Shown: positions 8,295 to 16,786, numbered from the stretch's first letter. The stretch: 62,113 nucleotides of DNA from Odoribacter sp. (GCA_013824715.1 PNOH01000028.1:1-62113), one strand, 5' to 3'. Notes: generated by a model from the sequence alone, not told the origin. Made by a program: numbers and translations.

Positions 8295-9500
8295 ATGCCG
8301 TTGAACCACATTGCGGAAATAATATTTTGGATATCAGGATTTATCATTTTTTACACCTACGGTGGATACGGGATATTTTTGTTCATTTTCCTGAAAGCAA
8401 GAAGTTTATTCGTGACAACTAAAATTGTTTCAAACCCTTTTTTCGAAGAAAGTCTTCCTGAAGTTTGCCTCATCATTGCTGCCTATAACGAAAAAGATTA
8501 CGTTGACCAGAAGATAAAAAATTCGCTTTCGCTTATTTATCCTCCCGAAAAGCTTTCCATTATTTGGATTAACGACGGTTCGGACGATGGAACTCCTGAA
8601 TTGGTTGCATGTTATCCGGAAGTAATTTTGCTGCATAACCCGAAGCGAAGCGGAAAAATTGAAGGGATGAACCGGGGAGTTGAGCATTCTGCCGCACCAA
8701 TCCTCCTATTTACCGATGCAAATACCATGCTTTCGCCCAATTCTTTAATGGCTGTGATCCGCCATTTTCAGGACAGAACGGTTGGCTGCGTGGCTGGCGA
8801 AAAACAGTTTTACAAGGACAAAAACCAACCCGTTGCCGCAGTTGGTGAAGGGTTTTACTGGAGAATCGAATCGTGGCTTAAACAACTTGATTACCAGTTT
8901 TACAGCGCCATTGGCGCAACAGGTGAGCTTTTTGCAATCCGCCGGGAACTGTTTCACCGGGTTGAACCCGACACGCTACTCGACGATTTTATGATTTCGA
9001 TGCGGGTAACCCTGCAAGGTTTCCGTGTCGCTTATGAACCAACAGCAATTGCTTCCGAAAATGGTTCATCGAATATAAAGGAGGAACTCAAGCGAAAGGT
9101 CCGTATTGCTGCCGGTAGTTATCAATCGCTCCTTCGCCTGAAAAAACTGCTTAACCCGTTTTTTAACGCAAAATTGTTTTTTCAATATATCTCACACAAA
9201 GTGCTACGCTGGACACTGGCGCCTCTCGCATTGATCAGTTTGCTTGTTTCAACTGTTTTAATGCTGGGCAGTCAGCAGCAAATACCCGCTTATTCAGTCT
9301 ATTTCTTAGCATTTTATTTGCAGGTCTTGTTTTATAGCCTTGTCCTATTCGGTTTGCTCACTCAAAGCAACCCGGTGCGGATCAAATACATCTATGCCCC
9401 GTTTTATTTCGTGGCCATGAACTATGCTATGTTCAAAGGTTTCTTTCGCTTCCTGAAAGGCAGGCAATCGGTACTTTGGGAAAAATCGAAAAGGGCATAA
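8295..9500 (+). CDS. Membrane glycosyltransferase family 2
   Basis: A 401-residue processive-type GT2. A membrane helix (about 8-32) precedes a GT-A catalytic domain with DGSDDG (nucleotide binding, about residue 95), TDAN (the DXD-equivalent, near 140), the ATGELFAIRR acceptor strand and the LLDDF (ED-like) base near 235. RKVRIAAGSYQ near 268 stands where the Q/RxxRW motif occurs. Three or four C-terminal helices follow from about 300. The layout resembles cellulose/hyaluronan-synthase-like enzymes and exopolysaccharide glycosyltransferases. It is last in the envelope operon. Confidence 0.88.
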   Translation: MPLNHIAEIIFWISGFIIFYTYGGYGIFLFIFLKARSLFVTTKIVSNPFFEESLPEVCLIIAAYNEKDYVDQKIKNSLSLIYPPEKLSIIWINDGSDDGTPELVACYPEVILLHNPKRSGKIEGMNRGVEHSAAPILLFTDANTMLSPNSLMAVIRHFQDRTVGCVAGEKQFYKDKNQPVAAVGEGFYWRIESWLKQLDYQFYSAIGATGELFAIRRELFHRVEPDTLLDDFMISMRVTLQGFRVAYEPTAIASENGSSNIKEELKRKVRIAAGSYQSLLRLKKLLNPFFNAKLFFQYISHKVLRWTLAPLALISLLVSTVLMLGSQQQIPAYSVYFLAFYLQVLFYSLVLFGLLTQSNPVRIKYIYAPFYFVAMNYAMFKGFFRFLKGRQSVLWEKSKRA

Positions 9501-9535
9501 GAATGCTATTTCACCTTTCAAGTCGAAATTTTAGC

Positions 9536-9543
9536 TAATTTTG
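9536..9543 (+). promoter_or_regulatory. -7 box of ribBA
   Basis: TAATTTTG matches TAnnTTTG and lies 28 bp before the ribBA ATG, separating it from the glycosyltransferase operon upstream. Confidence 0.55.
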
Positions 9544-9571
9544 CCGCCGTATTTGAAAATCATTTGCTGAA

Positions 9572-10798
9572 ATGAACGAAATAAAATTGAATACGATCCC
9601 CGAGGCTATTGAAGCTATCCAAAACGGACAATTAATCATTGTAGTTGACGACGAGGACCGTGAAAATGAAGGTGATTTTATAGCTGCTGCCGAGAAAGTA
9701 ACTCCTGAAATGGTCAACTTTATAACCAAACATGGCAGGGGGCTTGTTTGTGCTCCACTCACCGAAGAACGATGTGATGAGTTGGAACTTGATTTGATGG
9801 TCGGAAAAAATACCTCATCGCACGAAACTCCTTTTACTGTTTCTGTTGATCTATTAGGATATGGTTGTACAACCGGCATTTCGGCCAGCGACCGTGCAAA
9901 AACGCTGAATGCTCTGGCTAACCCTGAACTGAAACCCGATGAACTCGGCCGTCCGGGACATATTTTCCCGCTCAGGGCGCGAAGCCGCGGCGTATTGCGT
10001 CGTGCAGGCCATACCGAAGCCGTAGTTGATCTGACCAGAATGGCAGGTTTGACCCCGGCCGGTGTGCTCATCGAAATCATGAACGACGATGGTACCATGG
10101 CACGCCTGCCCGATTTAATGAAAATTTCCCGGCATTTTAATCTGAAAATCATTTCAATCAAAGATTTGATCACCTACCGTTTGCAAAGCGAAAGTCTGAT
10201 TGAACGGGGCGATGAAGTGTTCCTGCCAACTAAAAACGGAATTTTCAGGATTATTCCTTTTAAACAACTTTCGAATGGAGTGGAACATATTGCATTAATC
10301 AAAGGTGAATGGACTCCTGAGGAATCAGTTCTGGTTCGGGTACATTCTTCGTGTATGACCGGTGACATATTCGGTTCGATGCGCTGCGAATGTGGGGAAC
10401 AACTCGAACATGCCATGAAACTGATTGAAAAGGAAGGGAAAGGGGTAGTTGTTTATATGCAGCAGGAAGGTCGTGGAATTGGGCTGATGAATAAAATTGC
10501 AGCCTATAAACTTCAGGACCAGGGTATGGATACTGTGGAGGCAAACATTCATCTCGGATTCGATGCCGACGAGCGCGACTATGGTGTTGGCGCACAGATT
10601 CTGAGAAGCCTTGGAGTTTCAAAAATGCGTTTAATTACAAATAATCCGGTCAAACGGGTTGGCATCGAAGGTTTTAATCTGGAAGTTGTTTCAACTGTCA
10701 ATATCGAGATTGAACCCAACGAATTTAATCAGGCCTATCTGAAAACCAAGCGCGACCGGATGGGGCACCATTTGCTGAATTTCAAATACGACAAATAA
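9572..10798 (+). CDS. ribBA: Bifunctional DHBP synthase / GTP cyclohydrolase II (RibBA)
   Basis: A 408-residue fusion enzyme supplying both branches of early riboflavin synthesis. Residues 1-205 are 3,4-dihydroxy-2-butanone-4-phosphate synthase, with the acidic DDEDREN at about 26-32, the GLVCAPL strand and the RAGHTEA motif at about 144-150. Residues 206-408 are GTP cyclohydrolase II, with zinc ligands Cys261, Cys272 and Cys274 (RCECGEQ) and the catalytic GRGIGL near 300. Both active sites look intact, so it is probably truly bifunctional. No FMN riboswitch was recognised upstream. It is followed after 4 bp by a DUF5522 gene, probably cotranscribed. Confidence 0.97.
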   Translation: MNEIKLNTIPEAIEAIQNGQLIIVVDDEDRENEGDFIAAAEKVTPEMVNFITKHGRGLVCAPLTEERCDELELDLMVGKNTSSHETPFTVSVDLLGYGCTTGISASDRAKTLNALANPELKPDELGRPGHIFPLRARSRGVLRRAGHTEAVVDLTRMAGLTPAGVLIEIMNDDGTMARLPDLMKISRHFNLKIISIKDLITYRLQSESLIERGDEVFLPTKNGIFRIIPFKQLSNGVEHIALIKGEWTPEESVLVRVHSSCMTGDIFGSMRCECGEQLEHAMKLIEKEGKGVVVYMQQEGRGIGLMNKIAAYKLQDQGMDTVEANIHLGFDADERDYGVGAQILRSLGVSKMRLITNNPVKRVGIEGFNLEVVSTVNIEIEPNEFNQAYLKTKRDRMGHHLLNFKYDK

Positions 10799-10802
10799 AG
10801 TA

Positions 10803-11027
10803 ATGGGAATGTTCGACAATATGTTTGATCCGGGCTATGGCGAACAAACCGTGGAAGGTGTTGATTACACTACGAGCCCGCAAGGTTACAGGATTATGAC
10901 TGAATTTTACCTTGTCAGGCGTGGATATTGTTGTTCCAATGGGTGCCTGAATTGTCCGTATTCACCCAAAGCGGTAAAAGGTAACCGAAAACTTCGAACA
11001 GAAGTGGAAAAGAAATTCAATCCATAA
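10803..11027 (+). CDS. DUF5522 small Cys-rich protein
   Basis: A 74-residue protein with a tight cysteine cluster (Cys43, Cys44, Cys48 and Cys51 in GYCCSNGCLNCPYSP), the hallmark of DUF5522 proteins common in Bacteroidota. The pattern suggests a bound metal or Fe-S centre, but no function is known. It sits 4 bp after ribBA, so it is likely in the same transcript, and ends at a bidirectional hairpin terminator. The C-terminus is basic. Confidence 0.8.
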   Translation: MGMFDNMFDPGYGEQTVEGVDYTTSPQGYRIMTEFYLVRRGYCCSNGCLNCPYSPKAVKGNRKLRTEVEKKFNP

Positions 11028-11071
11028 AAAAGCAGAAATCAGATAATCATGAATGACCTGTTTCTGCTTTT
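11028..11071. terminator. Bidirectional hairpin terminator
   Basis: AAAAGCAGAAA pairs perfectly with TTTCTGCTTTT across a 22-nt loop, between the convergent DUF5522 and isoamylase-like genes. Confidence 0.8.
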
Positions 11072-11098
11072 CAAACCATGTATTTCTCCTCTGGAGTT

Positions 11099-11410
11099 TT
11101 ACAAGAAAGTTGAAACCACACTATTTTCTTCGCCAAAACTATTGGTTACAAAATAGTCTGCCTGAGGTTCATTTTTCCACACCGATCCGTTAATCAAATA
11201 TCGGAATTGGTAATCTTTACCTGTTTCCAATTCAAGAGTAGCTGTAAAGTCTTTAGTCTTCAAAGCAGTCATTGGTTCAGAAGATTTATCCCAATTATTG
11301 AAATCTCCGAGCAATTGAACTGTTTTTGCTTCAGGAGCATCCACAGCATCTAACCGGAATGAAACCTTGCAAACCGGTTTTGATTTTAAAAATTGTTTTT
11401 TTAAGCTCAT
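11099..11410 (-). CDS. Isoamylase early-set (CBM48/AMPK-beta-like) domain protein
   Basis: A 103-residue single-domain protein resembling the glycogen-binding early-set domains of branching enzymes and AMPK beta. VQLLGDFNNWDKSS and YQFRYLINGSVWKNEPQADYF (the LxGdFNnW and YxYrflVdG motifs) are clear at about 30-45 and 65-85. It has no signal peptide and so would act in the cytosol, presumably binding glycogen or other alpha-glucans; no catalytic part is present. It is monocistronic and converges on the riboflavin operon. Confidence 0.85.
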   Translation of the reverse strand: MSLKKQFLKSKPVCKVSFRLDAVDAPEAKTVQLLGDFNNWDKSSEPMTALKTKDFTATLELETGKDYQFRYLINGSVWKNEPQADYFVTNSFGEENSVVSTFL

Positions 11411-11684
11411 CGCGTAAGTTTTAAATTCATAGTATAATCTGATGGGTCAAAAATACCTAAAGCATTCAGGTAAATCAGCCTAAATTACTGTGCACAAATT
11501 ATTTAGCATTATATTGATATTTAATTAACCTTTAACAACAACAACTCGTTGAATTTCAGAGCATACGTAAAAAATGCACCTTTGTTAACACAAGTTTAAG
11601 TGTTTCTTTTTCAACGCAATTTTTTCATGATCTATGCTTTATTAGTCTTTTCCGGATTCCTGTTTCCCTTTTCCTTTAATGGCT

Positions 11685-11692
11685 TATCTTTG
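11685..11692 (+). promoter_or_regulatory. -7 box of fmt
   Basis: TATCTTTG, an exact TAnnTTTG match 12 bp before the fmt ATG. The 294 bp upstream (11,411-11,704) is otherwise AT-rich with no feature I can support. Confidence 0.55.
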
Positions 11693-11704
11693 TAATAAAA
11701 AACA

Positions 11705-12682
11705 ATGTATCCGAAAGATATCCGCATCGTATTCATGGGAACTCCCGATTTTGCTGTTGAGAGTTTGAAGGCTTTAGTCGAAAAAGGATACCAGGTTGTT
11801 GGGGTAATTACAGCTCCTGATAAGCCTGCAGGCCGTGGCCGTCAATTGAGCGAATCAGCCGTTAAGCAATATGGAGTTCAGCAGAATTTGAAAGTAATTC
11901 AGCCCGAGAAACTGAAAAATCCGGAGTTTATTGCCGAATTGGAAAGTTTGAAAGCCGATTTACAGATCGTAGTTGCATTTCGTATGTTGCCCGAAATAGT
12001 ATGGAAAATGCCACTACTTGGCACGTTTAACCTCCACGCTTCCCTCCTGCCACAATACCGTGGCGCCGCTCCGCTAAACTGGGCAATCATTAACGGCGAA
12101 ACTGAAACAGGCGCCACTACTTTTTTGCTGTCACACGAAATTGATACCGGACGAATTATTTTTCAGGAAAAGGTAACCATTGGGGATAATGATACGGTTG
12201 GCGATTTGCACGACCGGATGATGGGAATTGGGGCCACTCTGGTTTTAAAAACTGTTGATGCCCTGGCTGAAGGAAAAATCCAGCCTATTGATCAGGAAAA
12301 ATTGATTGATGTCCCTGACAGAATCAAACAAGCGCCAAAGATTTTCAAAGAGGATTGCCGCATTGACTGGATTAGAGACACTGAGTCGGTTAGAAACCTG
12401 ATCAGGGGGCTGTCACCATATCCGGCGGCATGGATTGAGTTGGTTCATCCTGAAAAACATGAAATACTTAGTGCAAAAATTTATGCCGCCATCCCGGATC
12501 TTACCAGTTTACCGGCAGCTCCCGGAACCATTCGAACCGATGCTAAAAAATTCCTGAAAATAGCCTGTCCCGATGGTTGGCTGTCGGTTACAGATATTCA
12601 GCTTTCAGGAAAGAAACGGATGAAAATAGATGAATTGTTGCGCGGATTCCACGATTTGGGCGAGTGGAAGATAAAAATGTAA
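11705..12682 (+). CDS. fmt: Methionyl-tRNA formyltransferase
   Basis: A 325-residue enzyme that formylates initiator Met-tRNA using 10-formyl-tetrahydrofolate. It starts with RIVFMGTPDFAVESL, typical for Fmt. The formyl-transfer core includes FNLHASLLPQYRGAAPL (catalytic His and binding loop, about residues 110-126) and the catalytic Asp in HEIDTG near 147. The C-terminal OB-like tRNA-binding domain spans about 210-315. Length matches the family. Purine-rich repeated words (GAAGACGGAAGACCGGAG) start one base after the stop codon. Confidence 0.97.
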   Translation: MYPKDIRIVFMGTPDFAVESLKALVEKGYQVVGVITAPDKPAGRGRQLSESAVKQYGVQQNLKVIQPEKLKNPEFIAELESLKADLQIVVAFRMLPEIVWKMPLLGTFNLHASLLPQYRGAAPLNWAIINGETETGATTFLLSHEIDTGRIIFQEKVTIGDNDTVGDLHDRMMGIGATLVLKTVDALAEGKIQPIDQEKLIDVPDRIKQAPKIFKEDCRIDWIRDTESVRNLIRGLSPYPAAWIELVHPEKHEILSAKIYAAIPDLTSLPAAPGTIRTDAKKFLKIACPDGWLSVTDIQLSGKKRMKIDELLRGFHDLGEWKIKM

Positions 12683-12734
12683 GAAGACGGAAGACCGGAG
12701 CCGGAAGCGAGAGAACTTCGGACTTCAGACTTCA
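12683..12734. repeat. GAAG-type short repeats between two stop codons
   Basis: The gap between fmt and the convergent membrane gene consists wholly of GAAGNCNGAAG-like words: GAAGACGGAAGACCGGAG from the left, and, read from the minus strand directly after the other stop, TGAAGTCTGAAGTCCGAAG. The same word family follows the dnaK stop at 25,443-25,516. Confidence 0.6.
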
Positions 12735-13121
12735 CTACTTCTTCTTGCTGAAATTCACGATCAGAAAATAGGTGATAAATCCAAACGAAATAGAAACCAG
12801 TTCGATGCCAAATGGAAGCATGCTATCTTCCATGAAGTTTCGGTAATTATCATGGTTATTGATACTCGGGCTCATCTGGTTGATGATAATGAATCCAATT
12901 CCGGCAAAGAATGCCACCAAACCCCATTTCAGCGAAGGATATTTATTTGCTTCCTGATTTTCGGAATTAACTGCAGTAACCTGCTGATCAAGGATTCCGG
13001 CATTTTCGAAATGTCCTGCCTTAATGATTTTCCGTTTCAGTAAGAAGTCAGTAAAATTTTTCAGTACCCGGAAAATGGCGTAAAAAATCACCGATGCCAT
13101 TAATACTTCATTGATGCTCAT
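12735..13121 (-). CDS. Small membrane protein (DUF6249-like)
   Basis: A 128-residue protein with an N-terminal hydrophobic helix (about 6-20), a basic stretch, a soluble linker and two further membrane helices (about 65-85 and 101-123), ending in a Lys triplet. It resembles the small DUF6249-type membrane proteins that sit next to ECF sigma factor genes in Bacteroidota; the family name is a guess from layout and context. It is divergent from the sigma gene at 13,258 (136-bp gap), so the two may be co-regulated and this protein may belong to the same envelope-stress circuit. Confidence 0.6.
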   Translation of the reverse strand: MSINEVLMASVIFYAIFRVLKNFTDFLLKRKIIKAGHFENAGILDQQVTAVNSENQEANKYPSLKWGLVAFFAGIGFIIINQMSPSINNHDNYRNFMEDSMLPFGIELVSISFGFITYFLIVNFSKKK

Positions 13122-13257
13122 AATTTTCAGTTTTAAGTGTTTGTAAGATGTGACAACAAGGTTTCATTAAATGTTGCAGATGATTCGGTTTTTTTTCTGA
13201 ATAAAATATCGGTACTTCATGCAACATTTTCCTGTCTGCCGCTGTCAACCTTCAAGT

Positions 13258-13836
13258 ATGAATGATTCTGAATTAATAGTCCAGATTTTAAACGGGAATA
13301 GAAATGCATTTACCTTTTTGGTAAATCGCTACCAAAAATTGGTCGTTCATATTACAGGCCGGTTAATTCAGCGTCAGGATGAGTTGGAGGATGTATGCCA
13401 GGATGTATTTCTAAAAGTGTTTCAAAACCTGGGAAAGTACCGTAGCGAATGTAAATTATCAACCTGGATTGCCACCATTGCCTACAATACCAGTATCAAT
13501 TACCTTCGTAAATTTAAAAAGGGCGATGAAGTTAATCCGGATGATTCGGCAGCATTGCGAAACCTGACGGAATATAAGTCAAACGATTTTGAAAGAACTG
13601 ATTTACACCGGTATATTCGCGATCAGATTGAATTATTGCCTGTTCATTATCGTACTGTACTAACTTTGTATTATCTGGAAGAGTTTTCGTATCAGGAAAT
13701 TGAGCATATAACCGGAATGCCCGAAGGAACTGTAAAAAGTTACCTTTTTCGGGCAAAAGCAATTCTGAAGGAAAAATTAAATCAAATTGTTGATGAAAAC
13801 AGTTTAAATCTGGTAAAGGAGATTACAAATGAATAA
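13258..13836 (+). CDS. ECF-type RNA polymerase sigma factor
   Basis: A 192-residue sigma-70 family factor of the extracytoplasmic-function type. Region 2 lies at about 10-80 (DELEDVCQDVFLKVFQNL is the core-binding helix; STWIATIAYNTSINYLRK contacts the -10 region). Region 4 lies at about 120-175 (YLEEFSYQEIEHITGMPEG is the HTH). I start at the ATG at 13,258; an upstream in-frame ATG at 13,219 adds 13 residues not typical of the family. The last 8 bp overlap the next gene, so the two are translationally coupled. Confidence 0.92.
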   Translation: MNDSELIVQILNGNRNAFTFLVNRYQKLVVHITGRLIQRQDELEDVCQDVFLKVFQNLGKYRSECKLSTWIATIAYNTSINYLRKFKKGDEVNPDDSAALRNLTEYKSNDFERTDLHRYIRDQIELLPVHYRTVLTLYYLEEFSYQEIEHITGMPEGTVKSYLFRAKAILKEKLNQIVDENSLNLVKEITNE

Positions 13837-14191
13837 GGAAGAACTGGATAAGATTATAGAAAAATCGTTCAGGACTGAACCTGGATTTCAGCTAACATCT
13901 GATTTTGCGCAAAAGGTGACATTTACCATGGTTCGCCGGGAACAATGGAAAACAGATTTACGCGAATATCTTTATCTGATTGGCGTATTATTGTCGCTAT
14001 TTGCTGTGGTTTCGGGCTTTTATTATTTTGTCGCTAAAGAGTTCGTTCTTAAAGCCTTCGCTTTTCTTTCCGAAAATATAATCCCGGTAATTTCAATTAT
14101 TTTAATCCTGAATTTTATATTATTTGCTGATCGGGTACTTTTACGGCTGCTATTCAGAAGCCTCTCCCCGGCCCCGACAAAGGTGGGGTGA
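13829..14191 (+). CDS. Membrane protein coupled to the ECF sigma factor (possible anti-sigma)
   Basis: A 120-residue protein beginning inside the sigma gene (ATGAATAA overlap). Residues 1-45 are soluble and charged, followed by two membrane helices (about 48-70 and 82-105). Position and layout suggest an anti-sigma factor or sigma-associated membrane sensor, as is common in Bacteroidota; no zinc-binding HxxxCxxC motif is present, so this is inference. The C-terminal ten residues (SLSPAPTKVG) are encoded by a GC-rich dispersed repeat that has run into the gene, so the original stop codon may have been displaced. Confidence 0.7.
   Translation: MNKEELDKIIEKSFRTEPGFQLTSDFAQKVTFTMVRREQWKTDLREYLYLIGVLLSLFAVVSGFYYFVAKEFVLKAFAFLSENIIPVISIILILNFILFADRVLLRLLFRSLSPAPTKVG
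14155..14190 (+). repeat. GC-rich dispersed repeat overlapping a gene 3' end
   Basis: CAGAAGCCTCTCCCC followed by GACAAAGGTGGGG. It belongs to the AAGCC..C-rich..G-rich family, but here it is within the coding sequence and supplies its last codons. Confidence 0.6.
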
Positions 14192-14279
14192 AACAAATAA
14201 CCATTGCGAAATTTCTACAATGGAAGTTAGAAAATTTGTTCTTATAAGATAAACATCTCCAGAACTGTCAGTGAACAAA

Positions 14280-14323
14280 CTCCCTTCCCAATTTTGGGGA
14301 AGGGTTGGGGATGGGGCTTTCTA
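14280..14323 (-). repeat. GC-rich dispersed repeat at the stop of the LysM gene
   Basis: Read on the minus strand it starts with the TAG stop codon (TAGAAAGCCCCATCCCC) and ends in TTGGGAAGGGA. It has the same architecture as the copies at 3749, 14,155 and 46,095. Confidence 0.6.
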
Positions 14324-15268
14324 TCCCTTTCTGGGTCTTTTATTCCTGAGATACACAATTTGTCCTTCAGCAGGTTCGTCACCCAAATCCATGCGGTTTC
14401 TTCGAAGCAATGGTTTTAACCTGAGGGCATACCGTTGAGAAATATAGTGCATCGTATCGTCATGCTCAGCGACATGTTGTTTATGCTGGCGGTTAGCCTT
14501 TTTATACTTCGACGAGAGGTAAAGAATTTCATTGGCACGAGGTTGCTTTCCTTTAGCTAAGTCGTTATAGGTGTAGATTTCCCAATCTTTAAGTTTCAGG
14601 TCTTTTGTGAGACTTTCATAAGTATCGCCATCACTGACAACAATTGTACGCAATCCGTTCCGTATCTCAATTTTGTGTTTCGCATTGGTTCTACCTAAAA
14701 CTGAACCAATTTGTACCGATTTGGCTGATTCCTGCTTAATTAAAGCCAACTGTCGGTTGTCTCTATATTCGTCGTACATGGAAAGTTTAAAATCTTCTAT
14801 AATTTTAATCAGTCGCTGGGCGTAAGTCGGATCAGTGGCATAGCCCGCTTTTTTTAATCCGTGAGCCCAGCCAACATAGTCTTTCATGTCAAGTTGAAAA
14901 AGGAAGTTATACCGGTCACTGTTCATGAGGAAATTGGTGTGGTCGATGTACGAAGCTTCAGCATGGGCATACTTCCGGAAGCACTCCTGCAAAGCATCAT
15001 CGTCATGATAAATCTTCTTCCCTTTCCATTCGGCTTTACATTTAATTCCGAAATGGTTATTTCCCTCGGTTGCCAGGCGGCTATTGCCATTTTGCGACTC
15101 CCAGCAACCCTGGGCCAGGGTAATACTGGCCGGAATACCACTGCGTTCCATCTCCGAAATGGCCAGTTTATAAAATTTTTGAATGTATTTTTCTCTTGAT
15201 TGCTGCTTTTGTGCAAAGCCTGAAATAACCAATAAAAGCGTAAGATTGACCAGGATATATTTGAGCAT
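14321..15268 (-). CDS. Exported glucosaminidase with C-terminal LysM repeats
   Basis: A 315-residue exported peptidoglycan hydrolase. I start at the ATG at 15,268, which gives a clean signal peptide (LKYILVNLTLLLVISGFA, then QKQQS). An upstream in-frame ATG at 15,316 would spoil it. The mannosyl-glycoprotein endo-beta-N-acetylglucosaminidase domain (FlgJ/LytG-like) spans about 30-165, with the catalytic Glu in GCWESQNG and the GIKCKAEWKG strand. Two LysM-like segments follow (about 210-255 and 270-312, the first with VSDGDTYESLTKDLKLKDWEI). It probably trims septal or lateral peptidoglycan in the periplasm. Confidence 0.88.
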   Translation of the reverse strand: MLKYILVNLTLLLVISGFAQKQQSREKYIQKFYKLAISEMERSGIPASITLAQGCWESQNGNSRLATEGNNHFGIKCKAEWKGKKIYHDDDALQECFRKYAHAEASYIDHTNFLMNSDRYNFLFQLDMKDYVGWAHGLKKAGYATDPTYAQRLIKIIEDFKLSMYDEYRDNRQLALIKQESAKSVQIGSVLGRTNAKHKIEIRNGLRTIVVSDGDTYESLTKDLKLKDWEIYTYNDLAKGKQPRANEILYLSSKYKKANRQHKQHVAEHDDTMHYISQRYALRLKPLLRRNRMDLGDEPAEGQIVYLRNKRPRKG

Positions 15269-15290
15269 AACTATCGTATGGTATGTTTCA

Positions 15291-15298
15291 CAAAAATA
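15291..15298 (-). promoter_or_regulatory. -7 box of the glucosaminidase gene
   Basis: TATTTTTG on the minus strand matches TAnnTTTG and lies 22 bp upstream of the ATG at 15,268. It overlaps the longer alternative reading frame, supporting the shorter start. Confidence 0.5.
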
Positions 15299-15322
15299 AC
15301 AAAATGTTGTAAGCAACGGTCA

Positions 15323-15353
15323 TTGGCAAATAACAAGTATTAACGTACATTTG
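15323..15353 (+). promoter_or_regulatory. -33/-7 promoter of cdd
   Basis: TTG at 15,323, a 20-bp spacer, then TACATTTG (TAnnTTTG) at 15,346-15,353. The cdd ATG is 16 bp downstream. Confidence 0.5.
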
Positions 15354-15369
15354 GAAAAACTGTTCAAAG

Positions 15370-15849
15370 ATGAAAACGACTGAAATAAGAATTATAGTAC
15401 ACGAATATCAAAACATTGACGAACTGACTGAAAATGATCAAAATCTGTTACATGAAGCCAGAAGAATAACTGAATTTGCTTATGCTCCGTATTCCGGATT
15501 TCATGTTGGGGCAGCTATTTTACTGGGAAATGGAATAATTATTAAGGGCAATAATCAGGAAAATTCAGCTTATCCATCCGGATTGTGTGCAGAACGGGTC
15601 GCCTTATTTTATGCAAATGCCAACTACCCTGATTCGGAAGTTAAAACAATAGCCATTTCTGCAGCTAAGAACGGTGTTTTGGTGAACGAACCGGTAAAGC
15701 CTTGTGGTTCATGCCGGCAGGCTTTAGCCGAAACAGAAGTAAGGTTTGAAACTCCAATCCGGATTATTCTGGATGGCCAGACTTCGATTATGGTTTTAAA
15801 TGGTATGAAAAGTTTGCTGCCACTGAGTTTTTCGAAGAAAGACTTATAA
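15370..15849 (+). CDS. cdd: Cytidine deaminase
   Basis: A 159-residue homotetramer-type cytidine/deoxycytidine deaminase for pyrimidine salvage. The zinc site is explicit: CAERVA (first Cys ligand and catalytic Glu) and PCGSCRQ (two further Cys ligands). AYAPYSGFHVGAA earlier in the chain is the substrate-binding strand. It is slightly longer than the ~135-residue minimum because of an N-terminal extension of about 25 residues. The gene is monocistronic, and a hairpin separates it from the convergent hsp20. Confidence 0.95.
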   Translation: MKTTEIRIIVHEYQNIDELTENDQNLLHEARRITEFAYAPYSGFHVGAAILLGNGIIIKGNNQENSAYPSGLCAERVALFYANANYPDSEVKTIAISAAKNGVLVNEPVKPCGSCRQALAETEVRFETPIRIILDGQTSIMVLNGMKSLLPLSFSKKDL

Positions 15850-15854
15850 AAAAA

Positions 15855-15878
15855 GGATTGCACCCGAAGGCGCAATCC
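15855..15878 (-). terminator. Terminator of hsp20
   Basis: GGATTGC pairs with GCAATCC, with CC/GG inside the loop. On the minus strand it is followed by a run of seven T, fitting rho-independent termination of the hsp20 transcript. Confidence 0.8.
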
Positions 15879-15905
15879 CCAAACAAAGCACAATTTGACC
15901 TGCAC

Positions 15906-16337
15906 TTATTGAATTTCAATCTGACGGGACAAATTATTTTTGTACTCAACCTTCTTCGGAAGTTCAATGGTCAAAACCCCATTTTTATGTACTGCATTAA
16001 TGGCTGCCACATCCACTTCATGCGGCAAGGAGAATGAGCGCTGGAACGAAGAGTACCTGAATTCGGAACGAACCACTTTCCCTTTTTCCTTTTCTTCCTT
16101 TTTGTCTTTCTTTTCAGAATAAACAGTCAGATATTCGTCTTTCAGATCAATTTTGAAATCTTCTTTTTCGAGGCCGGGAGCTGCAATTTCAATTTCGAAC
16201 TTTTCGTTGTTCTCGTAAATATTTACAGCCGGAGTCGATTTCCAGGCTCCTTCTTCAATAAAATTCGGAAGTAAGTTTCCGCTAAAAAATTCATCAAAAA
16301 TACCCGGCAAGTTTCTGCTTTTAAATACTGGTAACAT
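15906..16337 (-). CDS. Small heat shock protein, Hsp20/alpha-crystallin
   Basis: A 143-residue holdase chaperone that binds unfolding proteins in the cytosol. The alpha-crystallin domain covers about 38-135, with FEIEIAAPGLEKEDFKIDL (strand core), the RSFSLPHEVD turn and the closing GVLTIELPKK with the conserved GVL. The N-terminal arm is short and Phe/Pro-rich, and a brief C-terminal tail follows. It is monocistronic, with an inverted TGACAT/ATGTCA pair about 100-125 bp upstream that could be an operator. Confidence 0.95.
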   Translation of the reverse strand: MLPVFKSRNLPGIFDEFFSGNLLPNFIEEGAWKSTPAVNIYENNEKFEIEIAAPGLEKEDFKIDLKDEYLTVYSEKKDKKEEKEKGKVVRSEFRYSSFQRSFSLPHEVDVAAINAVHKNGVLTIELPKKVEYKNNLSRQIEIQ

Positions 16338-16438
16338 AGTTTAATTCCTCCATTTTTAAGTGACACTTTATTTTAAAAATTGTTATCATGGAGGATATTT
16401 TCAAATTGAATACCAATTGTTATATACCTGATTAATAG

Positions 16439-16463
16439 TGACATAAAGTCATTTTTAATGTCA
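16439..16463 (-). promoter_or_regulatory. Inverted repeat upstream of hsp20
   Basis: TGACAT-N13-ATGTCA lies in the 5' region of hsp20. It is a possible operator only; TGTCA/TGACA words also occur upstream of dnaK. Nothing else was recognised in 16,338-16,590. Confidence 0.25.
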
Positions 16464-16593
16464 ATATTTCTGAGTGTATAAATTGAGAAATGACATTTTT
16501 TCCGGAAATAGCTATACCTCCAAGTTTTTCGAAACTTTGGAGATATATCGGCATCATAGAAAAAGGCTAAAAACACTTTCTTTCAGAAATAAT

Positions 16594-16624
16594 TTTGTTT
16601 TAAATGCCTAAAAAACTACTTTTG
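16594..16624 (+). promoter_or_regulatory. -33/-7 promoter of the TPP-riboswitch transcript
   Basis: TTTG (16,594-16,597), a 19-bp spacer, and TACTTTTG (16,617-16,624) make a textbook Bacteroidota promoter. Transcription would start near 16,631, just before the riboswitch aptamer. Confidence 0.7.
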
Positions 16625-16641
16625 TCACTATCAATTTACGC

Positions 16642-16736
16642 AATGGGGTGCCTTCCTGGCGAGAGTCGGGGTAATTACAGGCTGAGATCACACCCACCGA
16701 ACCTGATACGGATAATGCCGGCGAAGGGATGGCGAA
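16642..16736 (+). promoter_or_regulatory. TPP riboswitch (THI element)
   Basis: This carries the conserved thiamin pyrophosphate aptamer: GGGGTGCC opening strand (16,645), CTGAGATCACACCC (pyrimidine-sensing arm, 16,682) and ACCTGATACGGATAATGCCGG (here ACCTGAT, GGATAATGCCGG; pyrophosphate-sensing arm, 16,701-16,722), closed by GCGAAGGGA. It lies 50 bp before the ATG of the TonB receptor and shows no strong terminator stem with a T-run. The only downstream hairpin is TGGTTA/TAACCA at 16,756-16,772, so control may be at translation. High TPP should switch the receptor off. Confidence 0.96.
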
Positions 16737-16786
16737 AGGGACTTACTTGCCTCATTGGTTATTTATTAACCATTTAAAAAACAAGA

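Noticed and set aside
16373-16576. 67-residue minus-strand frame upstream of hsp20
   Set aside because: It has no start signal or similarity, and lies in the AT-rich control region.
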